Shown here one piece after another: positions 50,441 through 60,240 of a stretch of DNA of 64,000 bases; the stretch's first letter is position 1; each line of letters starts with the position of its first letter. The position numbers and the translations under genes were made by a program. The stretch spans positions 62,001-126,000 of the forward strand of contig NZ_JASNVW010000003.1 in NCBI RefSeq assembly GCF_030186535.1, given 5' to 3'. The notes below the pieces were generated by a model. That model had not been told where the DNA came from and did not search any database. It was given only the letters and a program-made list of their open reading frames with translations. Origin of the DNA: Ignisphaera cupida (lineage in GTDB: Archaea; Thermoproteota; Thermoprotei_A; Sulfolobales; Ignisphaeraceae).

Positions 50441-53400
50441 CTACTCCAAACACACCTCCTCTAAAAATGCTTGCATATCTTCTTTCTCCTTATCGCTTAG
50501 AGATGGTATTGCCGCAGGTGTTTTGGCTCTAACATCAATTTCAAGTAGAAAGCTTGTTTCTCCAAGCGCTAACCGCTGTAACGAGCTCAAAACACTTGTT
50601 AGGATATGTATGCAGTCAGCTAAATCAATATTCTCTAGCGATAACTCAATGTTTGACTCCCTATCACCAACCCTAACACTGTAGCTTAGCTTGCCATGCC
50701 TAATGTAGAGTTGTCGCGAAAACCTCCTATTGAGTATATCAAGCGGTGCTAGAGTACGTTTGTTTATTCTCAACTTAACCGATGTGATTTTAGAGCCCTC
50801 TGGTGGAAGTACTCGACCACATTTAGCCTCCTCCCTACCTCTGACCCTAACCCTTATAATAGATCTTGCAAGCTCTCTACCATTCTTATCAACAACAAGT
50901 ATTCTAGCTTCGTGAAAACCACTCTCCTCAGGAGCTTTAAACCTCCAGACAATGCTTGTCCTTGAAGTCTTATCATCTATTAGCAACTTAGCAGGTTCAA
51001 CAACACCCTTATCTGTCTGTATCCCTATCTCTCCAGCAAATGGGCCAATGCGATCAATCATAAGCTTCTCTTCCACCACCTCACCAGGCCCAGCATCAAC
51101 CTCTTTATAATCAGGCACAAGCCTCACAGACACCTTCAGCTCTCTGCGCAACAGTGGAGAGTTTTTAAGAGCGTAGATATCATATTTATCAATGTTCGCC
51201 AAAACATCTTCTACACTAATTAAAGAGCCGTTGTAGTTAATTAGATGCTCAACAACTTTACCGCCTTCAATAAAACGCTTGAGACTCTTCATCTGCTCTA
51301 GTAATGCTTCCTTCCATGGCAAAACCCTGCACTCATCCCTAATAATAGCATCGCTTATCTCAACACCACTAGCAGTAGATACACTTAAACAGTCAAAGTC
51401 TGTTGAACAAGGCTCTACATGTTTATAGAATACCCTGTCGTTGCATTGCAAACCAATTTCGAGAGACTTTATACCATCTGCTATAGCACTTTTTATCAAA
51501 TCACTTTTTGCTATTGGAAGCTTTGGATTTGTGTAGAAATATTCAATAATTTCTCTAACAGTTTTAGACACATCCTCTAGGCTTACACCTATGCTATTCA
51601 ACAAGTATTTTAGAGTGGAATAGTCCATTGATGTAAGCATTTTCTGTGGTTTAATACTCTTCAAAGTTTTTTCAACGCTTGCAGCTATGGTCTCAAGAAC
51701 TCCCTCAATTCTATCAATTTTTACAGTATTTCTCTTCTCATCCATAGTATAGCTGGGATATGCCAAGCTATCGAAAAGCGATAACACATTTAGATACGCA
51801 TTTGATTCTACTGTTGAGCAATAGCTGTTTAGCTTCTCATTAAGAACCCTGCGAACTATTTCCGCATCTTCGCCACGATAATCCCTAGTCAAAAAACCTA
51901 CAATGTTCTCTGACGATACTTGTTTACACGCAATATACTTCTTAACCAAGTTTAAAACATTTAAAATCCTGTCTTTTTGACTTGGAAAAGCAACAAATAT
52001 TGTGTTCGCATATCTTCTGGCACCCCCGCTTCTTGTTGTGTACACAATCTCCTCGAGCTTAGCTACGCGCTCATAGTCGCTCTGCGGAAGATCTATACAT
52101 GCGTAAAGCACATACCTTGGAGCATCATAATCCAGCTCATCGCATCTGTAAGAAGCTTTTGAAAGCTCTAGGTCAAATATCCCAGCTTGCTCAACGCTTT
52201 TTTGCTTACCACCTTTCCTAGCCTTTTCTACAGGTGTTGATATAAGTTTCCTGGCCATTTCCTCGATTTCGCGATAAGCATCCAAGTCACTTACACTTCT
52301 AGCCCTCTCCTCAACATATTTAATTGGTGTAATGAATTGTGTAAACCAAATTCTGTTGCTTTTCTCATCAACTAGAACATACACCAGATTCTGCTTAATC
52401 CAATCAATGACCTCAGCTATGTGCTTTGCCAACAAATTTTTGTCACTAAAGCTTCTAGGCTCATAAACTGCTACAGCAAGTTCTCCAGCTGTTGGATAAA
52501 CCCTATAGTTTGGTAGGAAACCACCGCCATAAACAAATGTTTTTAGCAACAAGGTGTTTGCAACAATTTTTGCCAACCATGGATTATCATATCTTTGACA
52601 CCTACCAGAAATATCCTCGTTTATCACTTGCTGAAATCCTTCAAAACCTCTCAGCAAATATGTTCTGAAAGCATCACTAGACAAATCGATGTGCCAAGGC
52701 ATGACAAGCTCAAATACCTCACCGCTATTAACAATGCTTCTCAACACAGCTCTGCTTATTCTCAGAAAGTCTCGTGTTTTTTGAAGCTGTGAATGGTTAG
52801 CGATAATCTCAAGCAAAATATCTATGTACATTGGGTGAAATGGGTATGTCTCAAATACTTTGTCAACAACACTTTTTGCTGCTGCCGAGTCGAAGATTTC
52901 TTGCCCTCTACTATACTCCCTCTCAAGAACATTTCTAATTTCAGCTGCCTTAGCCTTATCAATAGCTTCGAAAAGTCTTGTTCTCAAAACAGCTGGTAGA
53001 TTAGGTGGCTGAACAGGGGCTATAGGAAATGTGGCTACTCTGCTTAAAGCCCTTACAATATTCTCGATGCTAGATCTAATAGCTTCGTAGCCAGGCTCTA
53101 TCTCGGTAACCTCAAAGTTGCCGCTGATTTCAGCAGGTATCGAAACCACTAGAACAGTGTTCTGCACTATGTCAACAGCTTTTGCCAGTCTCTCCATGAA
53201 AGTCTCGAAAGCCTGTGCATATCTCCGCACATTTTCATCAGCTGAGCTATGCAACCCCTTTAAATAATTTGCGAGCTCGTCCATGAGTATAACAACTCTG
53301 CGATTCTTAAAGAGAGCAGCAATATCGTCAGCGCCAGGGGAAGTAAGCTTCTCATCAAAATCTTTTAGAAGTGAATAACTGCCTAGGCAATGAGCTATGT

Positions 53401-53890
53401 AGCCCCACAGCGTATAGACTTTGTAAACCCCTACGTCAAGGGGTTTAACAGGGTTTGGAGCAAGCTCGGTCATATACCCATCAATTACAACAACAGTTGT
53501 AGACTGTGACGCCTTCTCAAGCTTTGAGACAATATCAAACAATTTTTTGCGCAAATACTCATTCTCTGTAGATGCTTGAAGCAGGCTTCTGGGATTCTTC
53601 AAAGCATGGTATATCGTTATGAGGGTGTGTGTTTTTCCACCACCGAAAAGGGCATTCAACAATATGATTTTTCGCTGTTTCTCTCCATGGCCTAGCAGTG
53701 TCGATGCTATGTACTCGAGAATATCGATCATGTTCTCTGTTAATAGTGTTCGTGCAAAGAACTGATTGGCGTCTGTATATATTAAAGCTTTCTCTTCACC
53801 AAGAACAATAGCTCCAAGACCCGGTGCAAGTCTTTCATCGAGATTAGTGTCGAACACATCCTCCCTTATCCTATTGTTTCCAATAAGCAT
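50441..53890 (-). CDS. DUF499-family AAA+ ATPase of the defence operon
   Basis: A 1149-residue P-loop ATPase. Walker A 'LLNALFGGGKTHTLITIYHA' (Lys86) is followed by 'TTVVVIDGYMTEL' and Walker B 'RRVVILMDELANYLKGL' near residue 225, and a sensor-like 'NTVLVVSIPAE' near 275. This is the pattern of DUF499/COG1483, which is nearly always next to a DUF1156 methylase. The C-terminal half (about 700-1149) has beta-rich repeats and the 'RISRLT-like' acidic end. It lies 25 nt after the methylase gene. The family is predicted to act with the methylase in phage resistance; its mechanism is unknown to me. Confidence 0.85.
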   Translation of the reverse strand: MLIGNNRIREDVFDTNLDERLAPGLGAIVLGEEKALIYTDANQFFARTLLTENMIDILEYIASTLLGHGEKQRKIILLNALFGGGKTHTLITIYHALKNPRSLLQASTENEYLRKKLFDIVSKLEKASQSTTVVVIDGYMTELAPNPVKPLDVGVYKVYTLWGYIAHCLGSYSLLKDFDEKLTSPGADDIAALFKNRRVVILMDELANYLKGLHSSADENVRRYAQAFETFMERLAKAVDIVQNTVLVVSIPAEISGNFEVTEIEPGYEAIRSSIENIVRALSRVATFPIAPVQPPNLPAVLRTRLFEAIDKAKAAEIRNVLEREYSRGQEIFDSAAAKSVVDKVFETYPFHPMYIDILLEIIANHSQLQKTRDFLRISRAVLRSIVNSGEVFELVMPWHIDLSSDAFRTYLLRGFEGFQQVINEDISGRCQRYDNPWLAKIVANTLLLKTFVYGGGFLPNYRVYPTAGELAVAVYEPRSFSDKNLLAKHIAEVIDWIKQNLVYVLVDEKSNRIWFTQFITPIKYVEERARSVSDLDAYREIEEMARKLISTPVEKARKGGKQKSVEQAGIFDLELSKASYRCDELDYDAPRYVLYACIDLPQSDYERVAKLEEIVYTTRSGGARRYANTIFVAFPSQKDRILNVLNLVKKYIACKQVSSENIVGFLTRDYRGEDAEIVRRVLNEKLNSYCSTVESNAYLNVLSLFDSLAYPSYTMDEKRNTVKIDRIEGVLETIAASVEKTLKSIKPQKMLTSMDYSTLKYLLNSIGVSLEDVSKTVREIIEYFYTNPKLPIAKSDLIKSAIADGIKSLEIGLQCNDRVFYKHVEPCSTDFDCLSVSTASGVEISDAIIRDECRVLPWKEALLEQMKSLKRFIEGGKVVEHLINYNGSLISVEDVLANIDKYDIYALKNSPLLRRELKVSVRLVPDYKEVDAGPGEVVEEKLMIDRIGPFAGEIGIQTDKGVVEPAKLLIDDKTSRTSIVWRFKAPEESGFHEARILVVDKNGRELARSIIRVRVRGREEAKCGRVLPPEGSKITSVKLRINKRTLAPLDILNRRFSRQLYIRHGKLSYSVRVGDRESNIELSLENIDLADCIHILTSVLSSLQRLALGETSFLLEIDVRAKTPAAIPSLSDKEKEDMQAFLEEVCLE

Positions 53891-53915
53891 GTTGTTTCAC
53901 CATCTACAAACCACT

Positions 53916-56915
53916 TCAACCTCTTCCAACATAGCTTTCCAGACCAGTTCTTGGAAGCTGACCCAAAGCCTCAAGCAAAGCCCTAGCAGCTTTATACTCA
54001 ACATCGTTTTCTGGAAGTGTTCCAAGCAATACCTTAGCCAAGGCAACAGCCTCTTCAACATGTTGTGGATACCTGGTTCTCAATTCATCAAATCTTTTTC
54101 TAAACTGATCTCTCTTAAGAGATGATGCTAAATACTCTAAAATGTGAAGAGCGTCTATTGAGCATCTTATATTTGGATTTGATGCACTAAGTCCTTTGTC
54201 CATGAGAACACCCTCAATAGACTTAACAAAATCTGTTGACTGCTCAGGCTCAATCAAATAAAACTTCTCGCCATCTCTTCCAACAATTCTAAGGCTTTCC
54301 AACAGCGAAAGCTCTGCTCTTGTACCTATTGAGAATATTGTGACTGTGCTTCTATCCATTTGCCTTCTACGAGCTCTTCCACGCTCAACAAGAACTTTTG
54401 AAAGTAGGTAGAACATTGATGGCGGGGAGAATCTAAAGCCTGTTGCCCGAGCGCCAAGAGACTGGGCTATAGCCTCTGCCGTAGCTGGGTATATGTAGCC
54501 CTCAAGAAGTTTTCTCAACCCCTGGTTACGCAAATTGCCAACACCAACAATGTTTTTGAACTGAGTAAACTGTGAAAGAACACAGCCAAGCACAGTTGTG
54601 AACAGCTCGTAGCCTCTGTAGCCAGCTTTTCTACTCTTCTCAGCAACATCCCTGCAAACCTCAACAGCCTTGGCATAAACCTCATCAGCTAGAGCCTCAC
54701 CAGAAACACCCCTTCTCCACACAACAACAAGTGAAGTGTCTAAAGAGGCCTTGCCGCGCGCAGTAACCCTCTGAGCAGACTCAGTAACAATGGCATGAGC
54801 AACCACAACTCTTAGCCCAGCGCCAAGCCACCCAGCCTCCAAAAGAGCCTCCCAAGCATCTGGAGTGGTGTGGGCATAGTAAGTAGCTATAACACCTTCA
54901 TCGCTAAGCCTAGAAGCCATTGAAACAAAAGACTTTTTGAGAAGCTCCTTAAAATAGTTGAAGCTACCAACACCACCCCCGAAAAACTTTGACCTTCCAA
55001 CAACCTCGCTAACCTCTTTAGAAGCAAAAAACCTCCACTGAACATCAATTTCGTTACCACTATCATCAAAAAATGCCTCTCCATAAAACCTTGGAACAAG
55101 CCTAACAACACCAAAAACATCACCAACATCACTCAAAGCCCTTCTAAGCCAAACATAGTAAAAATCGCTAAGCTCAGCATAAGCAACATCATCCCTATAA
55201 GGCGGATCAGTAACTATTAAATCAAATTTCTCTTCATCTAGCTTACCCAAAACAGTAGCATCATCAAGCAGAACCCTAACAGGGCTAGGACTGCCAGAAA
55301 CAGCAGAAACAAGATAAGATAAACCATTGATTAGTGAACTGATATCTCTTTCAAAACCCACTCCAGCGTAACTAATATTATAATCTGTCCAGTTCCACGT
55401 CATCGCTATACCTCGAAAAACCATTATATTAACTGCTCTTAATAATGCCGTTGAACTTCCAAAACCAGTATAATTCTTCCAAGGAGTTGCAATATTACTA
55501 TATCCTGCGTATCTTACTAACGCTATTGCTAGGTATGTTGTTACTGCTTCTGCGTATTTGTGTGCTTTCTCTTTGTCCCACCCTTCTCTGAGCTTCTCCT
55601 CCTCAACCCTCTTCCCAGCCTCCCTGATAAGCTTAACGAGCTTAACCAGGGTTAGAAGCTGGCGCGGGTTGAAGAGTTGATACCATTTATTTGTAGTATG
55701 AACTGGAAATCTTAGTCCACCTCCCACATTACCATATGGTGGTATTGGTTCTGTTGGTATGTCTGGGTCTCCCCATATATTTCTCAGCTTCTCAAGTGCT
55801 CTCCAAAGCTTCTCGTTGTCTTCTTTTGTTGCTGGCTCGAATTCCAGGTCTTTGCCAACTATCTTCACTTTTGCTAGTAGTTTTGGCCTTGCTTTTGAGT
55901 TTAGTAGTTGCTCTAGTGGTATTTCCCCTGTTAAATATTTTTCTATGTTTTCGTTCCACTCTTTTAATGCTGTTTTAACGTACCACTCTCCCTTTACTGT
56001 TCTTATCTGGTTGTTGCAGTGAAGGCATGTTGCTGTTTCTCTTCTTGCATCTATGTTTGGTTTTGGAACTCTGTACCTGTTTTCACCCACTTCTACAATG
56101 CCTTGCCTAGTGTTTATTTTTGCTGTTATCTCCTTTTTTCCGAGAACCTTGTTCAAGTCTACGATTCTTATATAAACCTCGTTGCCTTGTGTTGCTGACT
56201 CCATCCAAGCAATTCTTTTGTATGATTTCTTTCTACTCTCCTCCTCTTCCTCCTCGCTCTCCTCACTCTCCGCTTCTCTTCCAGATGCTCTTGCAAGCCA
56301 CCAGTTGCCCACTAGAGGAGTGTATCTTCCGCAGTGTGGGCATCTAACCTCCCAGGAGCCTATGTAAACAGCTGTTTCATTGTCGTAAAGCTCCTGAACA
56401 TCCCTATCCTCTCTAAGCCTGTTAACTACCCACTCACCCCACCTCCCAACATCTTCAACAAGCTTCTTACCAAAGCCGTTGTCAACAGCCCACTTGGGTA
56501 TTTCGATAACAGCTTTTAGAAAGACATAGGCTGTTGGAAGAAGCTCAGCAGCAACAACCTCTCCAACGCCAAGGCGAATAGCCTCAAGAGGTATCGATCC
56601 AAAGCCTGCGAATGGATCCAAAAGCTTCGCGTTTCTAAACAAGTCTCGATACCTTGGAGAAATCGATGGGTTGTACCTATGTGGAACACCCTCAACACCT
56701 CTCAGCTTGGTCATATAGAGAAACTCAGCAGGGTTAACACTATCAGGAAGCAAACAAGCAGCAACAACAGCCCTGGCACTTGCAAGAGGTTTTCTAGTCC
56801 ACCAAAAAACCATTTCCCAAAACTCCGGCCTACCACCACCAGCCTTCTCCCTAGCAGAAGCCTCATTAACAACATCAACGGGGAAACCAGGAGACTCTAC
56901 AAACCTTCGATCCAT
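53916..56915 (-). CDS. DUF1156-type DNA methylase with zinc ribbon
   Basis: A 999-residue methylase, the first gene of the leftward operon. 'EMVFWWTRKPLASARAVVAACLLP' is the N-terminal DUF1156 signature (W-W-x-R-K-P). Motif I 'LLDPFAGFGSIPLEAIRLG' has Asp100. Zinc-binding Cys pairs are in 'VRCPHCGRY' and 'TCLHCNNQI', with a Glu/Lys-rich insert between them. Motif IV 'LIVTDPPYRDDVAYAELSDFYYVWLRRAL' near residue 570 is a canonical DPPY. Adenine or N4-cytosine methylation is expected. In DISARM-related loci the methylase protects host DNA while the ATPase/helicase part attacks unmodified DNA. Confidence 0.87.
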   Translation of the reverse strand: MDRRFVESPGFPVDVVNEASAREKAGGGRPEFWEMVFWWTRKPLASARAVVAACLLPDSVNPAEFLYMTKLRGVEGVPHRYNPSISPRYRDLFRNAKLLDPFAGFGSIPLEAIRLGVGEVVAAELLPTAYVFLKAVIEIPKWAVDNGFGKKLVEDVGRWGEWVVNRLREDRDVQELYDNETAVYIGSWEVRCPHCGRYTPLVGNWWLARASGREAESEESEEEEEESRKKSYKRIAWMESATQGNEVYIRIVDLNKVLGKKEITAKINTRQGIVEVGENRYRVPKPNIDARRETATCLHCNNQIRTVKGEWYVKTALKEWNENIEKYLTGEIPLEQLLNSKARPKLLAKVKIVGKDLEFEPATKEDNEKLWRALEKLRNIWGDPDIPTEPIPPYGNVGGGLRFPVHTTNKWYQLFNPRQLLTLVKLVKLIREAGKRVEEEKLREGWDKEKAHKYAEAVTTYLAIALVRYAGYSNIATPWKNYTGFGSSTALLRAVNIMVFRGIAMTWNWTDYNISYAGVGFERDISSLINGLSYLVSAVSGSPSPVRVLLDDATVLGKLDEEKFDLIVTDPPYRDDVAYAELSDFYYVWLRRALSDVGDVFGVVRLVPRFYGEAFFDDSGNEIDVQWRFFASKEVSEVVGRSKFFGGGVGSFNYFKELLKKSFVSMASRLSDEGVIATYYAHTTPDAWEALLEAGWLGAGLRVVVAHAIVTESAQRVTARGKASLDTSLVVVWRRGVSGEALADEVYAKAVEVCRDVAEKSRKAGYRGYELFTTVLGCVLSQFTQFKNIVGVGNLRNQGLRKLLEGYIYPATAEAIAQSLGARATGFRFSPPSMFYLLSKVLVERGRARRRQMDRSTVTIFSIGTRAELSLLESLRIVGRDGEKFYLIEPEQSTDFVKSIEGVLMDKGLSASNPNIRCSIDALHILEYLASSLKRDQFRKRFDELRTRYPQHVEEAVALAKVLLGTLPENDVEYKAARALLEALGQLPRTGLESYVGRG

Positions 56916-56944
56916 AGGCTCACCACATAAACAGTTTCGACAAA

Positions 56945-56990
56945 CTCTCTATATATAAAACTTTAGTAACCGTTATATGTTTTTAAGTTC
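56945..56990. promoter_or_regulatory. Divergent promoter region
   Basis: The 96-bp spacer between the leftward methylase gene and the rightward gene at 57012 holds ATATATAAAA (56951-56960), readable leftward as TTTTATATAT, and a second AT-rich box, TTATATGTTTTTAA (from about 56973), facing right. Confidence 0.4.
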
Positions 56991-57011
56991 TTAACAATCT
57001 GAGGAGCTAAG

Positions 57012-57809
57012 ATGCCCGCTCTAGTAGTGACTGAGCTTAAGAGAATAGACCAGTTTATTCTTGGCGAGATTCCTTATAACCTATATAATAAGTATAGCTT
57101 AATCCTGGAAAAGAGTAGAGGAAGTGAGGAGATTAAGATAAGGGGTTATCTAAGTCGTATCTATAGGGAAGATGGAGAAGTTATAATGGAGCTTAAGCGA
57201 TTTGAAGAACTACCTGTGAGAGTCTGGTTTTTCTCTTACTATGTAGATCTTACATACATCCATATAATAGAGGGTATTCAGCCAGGATATTATATCAGTA
57301 TTCTTTTCGTAAATTTCATACACAAGTTGAATGACAAGATAATAGAGACGCCAATAGCTCCCAATGAATTTTTAGTGTTAGAGGGTTCTGGAGTTCCCGA
57401 TACAGTGAAGAAACTGGTTAGAACTGAGGTGGAAATTCTTGAGAGTGTTGCTAAAGATTTTGAAGTGGTGGGATTCTTGTACAAAGCGGAACTGAAAAAC
57501 GTTGCATTAGATTTGTTAGAGGCATTAAGAAGGTTCTATACACCAGATTATGAAGGGTCTATTATCTTTGCAAGAAAAGTTGTTGAAGGACTTAGAAATC
57601 TTGTTGAGAAAGGTGTGATTCCCATACCCGGTGAGAAGAGAGCAGAGCTCTTTAGGGACTACCTCTCCAAAGCGTTTCAGCTTATAAGCAATTTTGGTAT
57701 GCATAGCGGCACCCAAGGATTTAAACCGGAGGCTGAGCTAAGCAAGGATATAGCTGTATCAGCATGCAGATATCTAGCAGCTTATATGGATAAAGGTGAA
57801 AACCTATAA
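57012..57809 (+). CDS. Unknown protein divergent from the defence operon, helical C-terminal domain
   Basis: A 265-residue protein, not recognised. Residues 1-125 are beta-rich ('IKIRGYLSRIYREDGEVIMELKRFEELPVRVWFFSYYVDL'). Residues 150-265 are helical: 'ALDLLEALRRFYTPDYEGSIIFARKVVEGLRNLVEKG' and 'ISNFGMHSGTQGFKPEAELSKDIAVSACRYLAAY'. The latter style occurs in HEPN-like and abortive-infection helical domains, with the F-G-M-H-S-G turn as possible active or ligand site. It shares the spacer with the methylase gene, suggesting membership of the island. GAGGAG precedes the ATG. Confidence 0.6.
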   Translation: MPALVVTELKRIDQFILGEIPYNLYNKYSLILEKSRGSEEIKIRGYLSRIYREDGEVIMELKRFEELPVRVWFFSYYVDLTYIHIIEGIQPGYYISILFVNFIHKLNDKIIETPIAPNEFLVLEGSGVPDTVKKLVRTEVEILESVAKDFEVVGFLYKAELKNVALDLLEALRRFYTPDYEGSIIFARKVVEGLRNLVEKGVIPIPGEKRAELFRDYLSKAFQLISNFGMHSGTQGFKPEAELSKDIAVSACRYLAAYMDKGENL

Positions 57810-58294
57810 GCAACTTTCAACTCCATTCATTGGATTTTTGAACCTTGCTTCCTTGCTTGGGAGTTTTCTGTTGTTGAATTCTGGAGCACCTACTGTAGTT
57901 TATGTGATCGTAAATTATCAATGATATTATGAGATCATAGATATGGCTAAAAACATTATTATTGTCTATGCTGCTAAAATTGGTGCCTCTATGAATAACA
58001 ATGTTGTTTTCGCATTCCACTAATCTGCAGTGTAATCACCTTAGTAAGCAGTTGTAGAACCTTAACCAAGCCGTCAATAGCATCTATAGACTTGTCATTA
58101 TCCCTGTGAATTAGATGGCATGTTGTTTTTGGAAGAGATTGTGTATTCCATTGGCGTGGCTCTGAGCAATCTATACATCTTGAGGTTCATGCATCTCAAT
58201 CCCTACACCTGGCTAAATCTCAACAGTTGTCACATATGGAATTTGTGAAGTTATGACTGCAACAGCTTTTCCTATACTATGGGGTAGGGGGTAG
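57810..58294. other. Intergenic stretch, no gene seen
   Basis: I find no convincing open frame or RNA in these 485 bases. Near the right end GGGGTA is directly repeated (58281-58292), just before the palindrome. Confidence 0.4.
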
Positions 58295-58324
58295 AATTTT
58301 ACCCTGGCGCAACAGGGTAAAATT
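58295..58324. promoter_or_regulatory. Perfect 12-bp palindrome with 6-nt loop
   Basis: AATTTTACCCTG (58295-58306), loop GCGCAA, CAGGGTAAAATT (58313-58324). It lies 61 nt before the HEPN gene start, upstream of the TATA-like ACTTTATTG near 58351. A dimeric repressor site (autoregulation) or an RNA hairpin are both possible. It is too far from any upstream stop (57809) to be that gene's terminator. Confidence 0.5.
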
Positions 58325-58385
58325 TGGCGAAAACTTTGAAAACCTTAACTTTATTGAATTATGATTTTAGGGGTGTGATGAAGGA

Positions 58386-58991
58386 ATGACTATGTATCTG
58401 AATATGGATTTGTTTGATGCAAATGCCTTTACACATTATTTCAGCAAATCACTAGATAAGTATTTCAATGAATTCCAAGACGATATATTTAAAAATATGC
58501 TTGGTATCGATCTTACAGAAATGGTTAAAGAGCTTCTTCCACAAATTGATCTTTCATCATTATGCAAGGTCTTTGATTTTAATGAGATGAATTTAGATCT
58601 TAGCAAAGTGTTTTTGCTATATGGAAAACTAGCTATAGTGAATGAAAGGATTGTGACATGTTTTGCTGATTACATAGAGAGGCCCCTGCGTTTCTATGTG
58701 CTAAAGCAATATTCAAAGCTCAATAACAAATCGTTTAATGGCATGCTTAAGAAATTGATTGAAAAAAGTGATATTACTGAAAATGGTATGAAAAGTCTTC
58801 AGAAAATATATAGAATTCGATGTAAGCGTGCTCATGGAGAACATTTAACTTTTGAGGACTTAACAGAGTTGCTGGAAGAACTAGCAAATCTAAATGGTAC
58901 TGAGCTAGAGAAGAAGTTGAGAAACGAGTTTGAAAAATGCTTATGGAGCATCAACTTTCCGTCATACATATTTCTGAGCCAAGATTTGTAA
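58386..58991 (+). CDS. HEPN-like protein with R-x4-H motif
   Basis: A 201-residue, nearly all-helical protein. The motif 'YRIRCKRAHGEHLTFEDL' contains Arg145-x4-His150, the catalytic pattern of HEPN ribonucleases, in the expected place on the last long helix. The N-terminal half is rich in Phe/Asp/Leu ('FDANAFTHYFSKSLDKYF') and unrecognised. No MNT partner is next to it, so it is either a solitary toxin/defence RNase or is controlled through the upstream palindrome. Ribosome site: GATGAAGG before ATG 58386. Confidence 0.55.
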   Translation: MTMYLNMDLFDANAFTHYFSKSLDKYFNEFQDDIFKNMLGIDLTEMVKELLPQIDLSSLCKVFDFNEMNLDLSKVFLLYGKLAIVNERIVTCFADYIERPLRFYVLKQYSKLNNKSFNGMLKKLIEKSDITENGMKSLQKIYRIRCKRAHGEHLTFEDLTELLEELANLNGTELEKKLRNEFEKCLWSINFPSYIFLSQDL

Positions 58992-59196
58992 TTCCAAAAA
59001 GGGGTTTGGAGCTGTGCAAGGATGAGTAAGCTTGAATGGAATAACTATTAGCAATTTCTCTAGCCAAAATTTTACACTGTTATGTTACCTGAATATCATA
59101 TGTAGCAGCTCTGATGTGGCAAGCGAGGCTATGCACTGTTCTTATGATTTCCATCAAAATTCTTGTGTTAGTTACGTACTTCTCTTAGCTTCTCCT

Positions 59197-59409
59197 CTAT
59201 TTTCCTGTTTCAATCTTCTCCTCCTCCGGTATCTCCTCAACCATTCTGTTATCAACATTAACAACTCTGGGCTTCAAGGGTCTTAGAATTATTGCTCCAT
59301 CCTTAACTTCCACAGCCAGTATATCCCTCTCATCAATTCCTGTACGCTTCATGATGATCTTGGGGAGAATCAAATCCCTCTCTTCCCTAACCTAATTAAT
59401 GACGTTCAC
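59197..59409 (-). pseudogene. AbrB/SpoVT-type antitoxin with an early stop
   Basis: From GTG 59409 the frame meets TAG at codon 6 and then reads 'VREERDLILPKIIMKRTGIDERDILAVEVKDGAIILRPLKP', a clear swapped-hairpin AbrB domain, ending 'MVEEIPEEEKIETGK' at 59197. Only the one stop breaks it. No PIN partner lies downstream. The rest of 58992-59690 shows no other gene. Confidence 0.55.
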
Positions 59410-59694
59410 AAGTGGTTCACTTGCGTAGTTATGGTTAAGCTCTTTAAAAAGTTTGCTATGAATATTGAGAAACATGTTCATGTGTCTAAAGAGGAGAAAT
59501 CCTAAATGTGTTTCCCCTGCTTAACACCATTATTTCTTTAATCAAAGAAAAAGTGGAAGAATGTTATATAAAATTGGGGAAGGGGGTGGCCTGTTTTAAA
59601 TTAATGATTTGGATTTTGGTTGTGGAGAGGTCTTGTAGTTTATGTTTATAAGCTACGTGCTTTGGAGCTAGTTGTGAATGGGAGGCTTTATGAA

Positions 59695-60240
59695 GGGGCT
59701 TGGCATGGTTGATACTGGGAGCAAGCCATGCTTAGAATTTAAAGTTTATGAGGATTGTATTCCTGAGGGGAATGTGAACTGTGTTTTTTATTGACGAGTC
59801 ACCACTTGTGGAGAAAACCTTCTTCTACAATCCCCTTGCTGAAGACAATCTTAGGAGAAACCTCTTCAACATTCTAGGAATTAGGGAGAGGGTCTATGAG
59901 GGGCTGTGCAAGTTTAGGAGCATGGGATTATTCTTGACCAATGCGATAAAGTGTAGAGTTAGTAGAAAGGTTGTGAGAACTATTCCAAGAGCTGTGATAA
60001 GCAACTGCCTAAAATTTTGAGGCTTGAAATCGATATGTTAGCAAAATGCAAAAACACCAAGAAATTATTGTACTTGGGGAAACAGCGTGCAGCGCTTTAG
60101 CAATGCTGGGTTTTGAGGAGCTGAAAAATTATAGAGTAGCTAAGGATTGTGGAAGGGTTGTGAAATCAAATAACTTCAAAATTTTTTGTGTACACTGCCT
60201 TTCGACAGGAACAGGGGGTATTGGAATAAGCAGGAGGTGA
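59695..60240 (+). pseudogene. Uracil-DNA glycosylase-superfamily-like pseudogene
   Basis: Pieces in different frames line up: 'PCLEFKVYEDCIPEGNVNCV' (about 59728-59785), then 'FFIDESPLVEKTFFYNP ... GLFLTNAIKCRV' (59781-60020), then 'ILRLEIDMLAKCKN' (about 60015-60055), then 'EIIVLGETACSALAMLGFEEL' (60060-60240). 'F-L-T-N-A-I-K-C-R' and 'I-V-L-G-x-x-A' match the order of motifs in archaeal family-4/5 UDG-like proteins. At least three frame changes are needed, so no intact protein is made. Confidence 0.5.

Noticed and set aside
59032-59286. 84-codon plus-strand open frame
   Set aside because: It is antisense to the AbrB relic, which explains the open reading.
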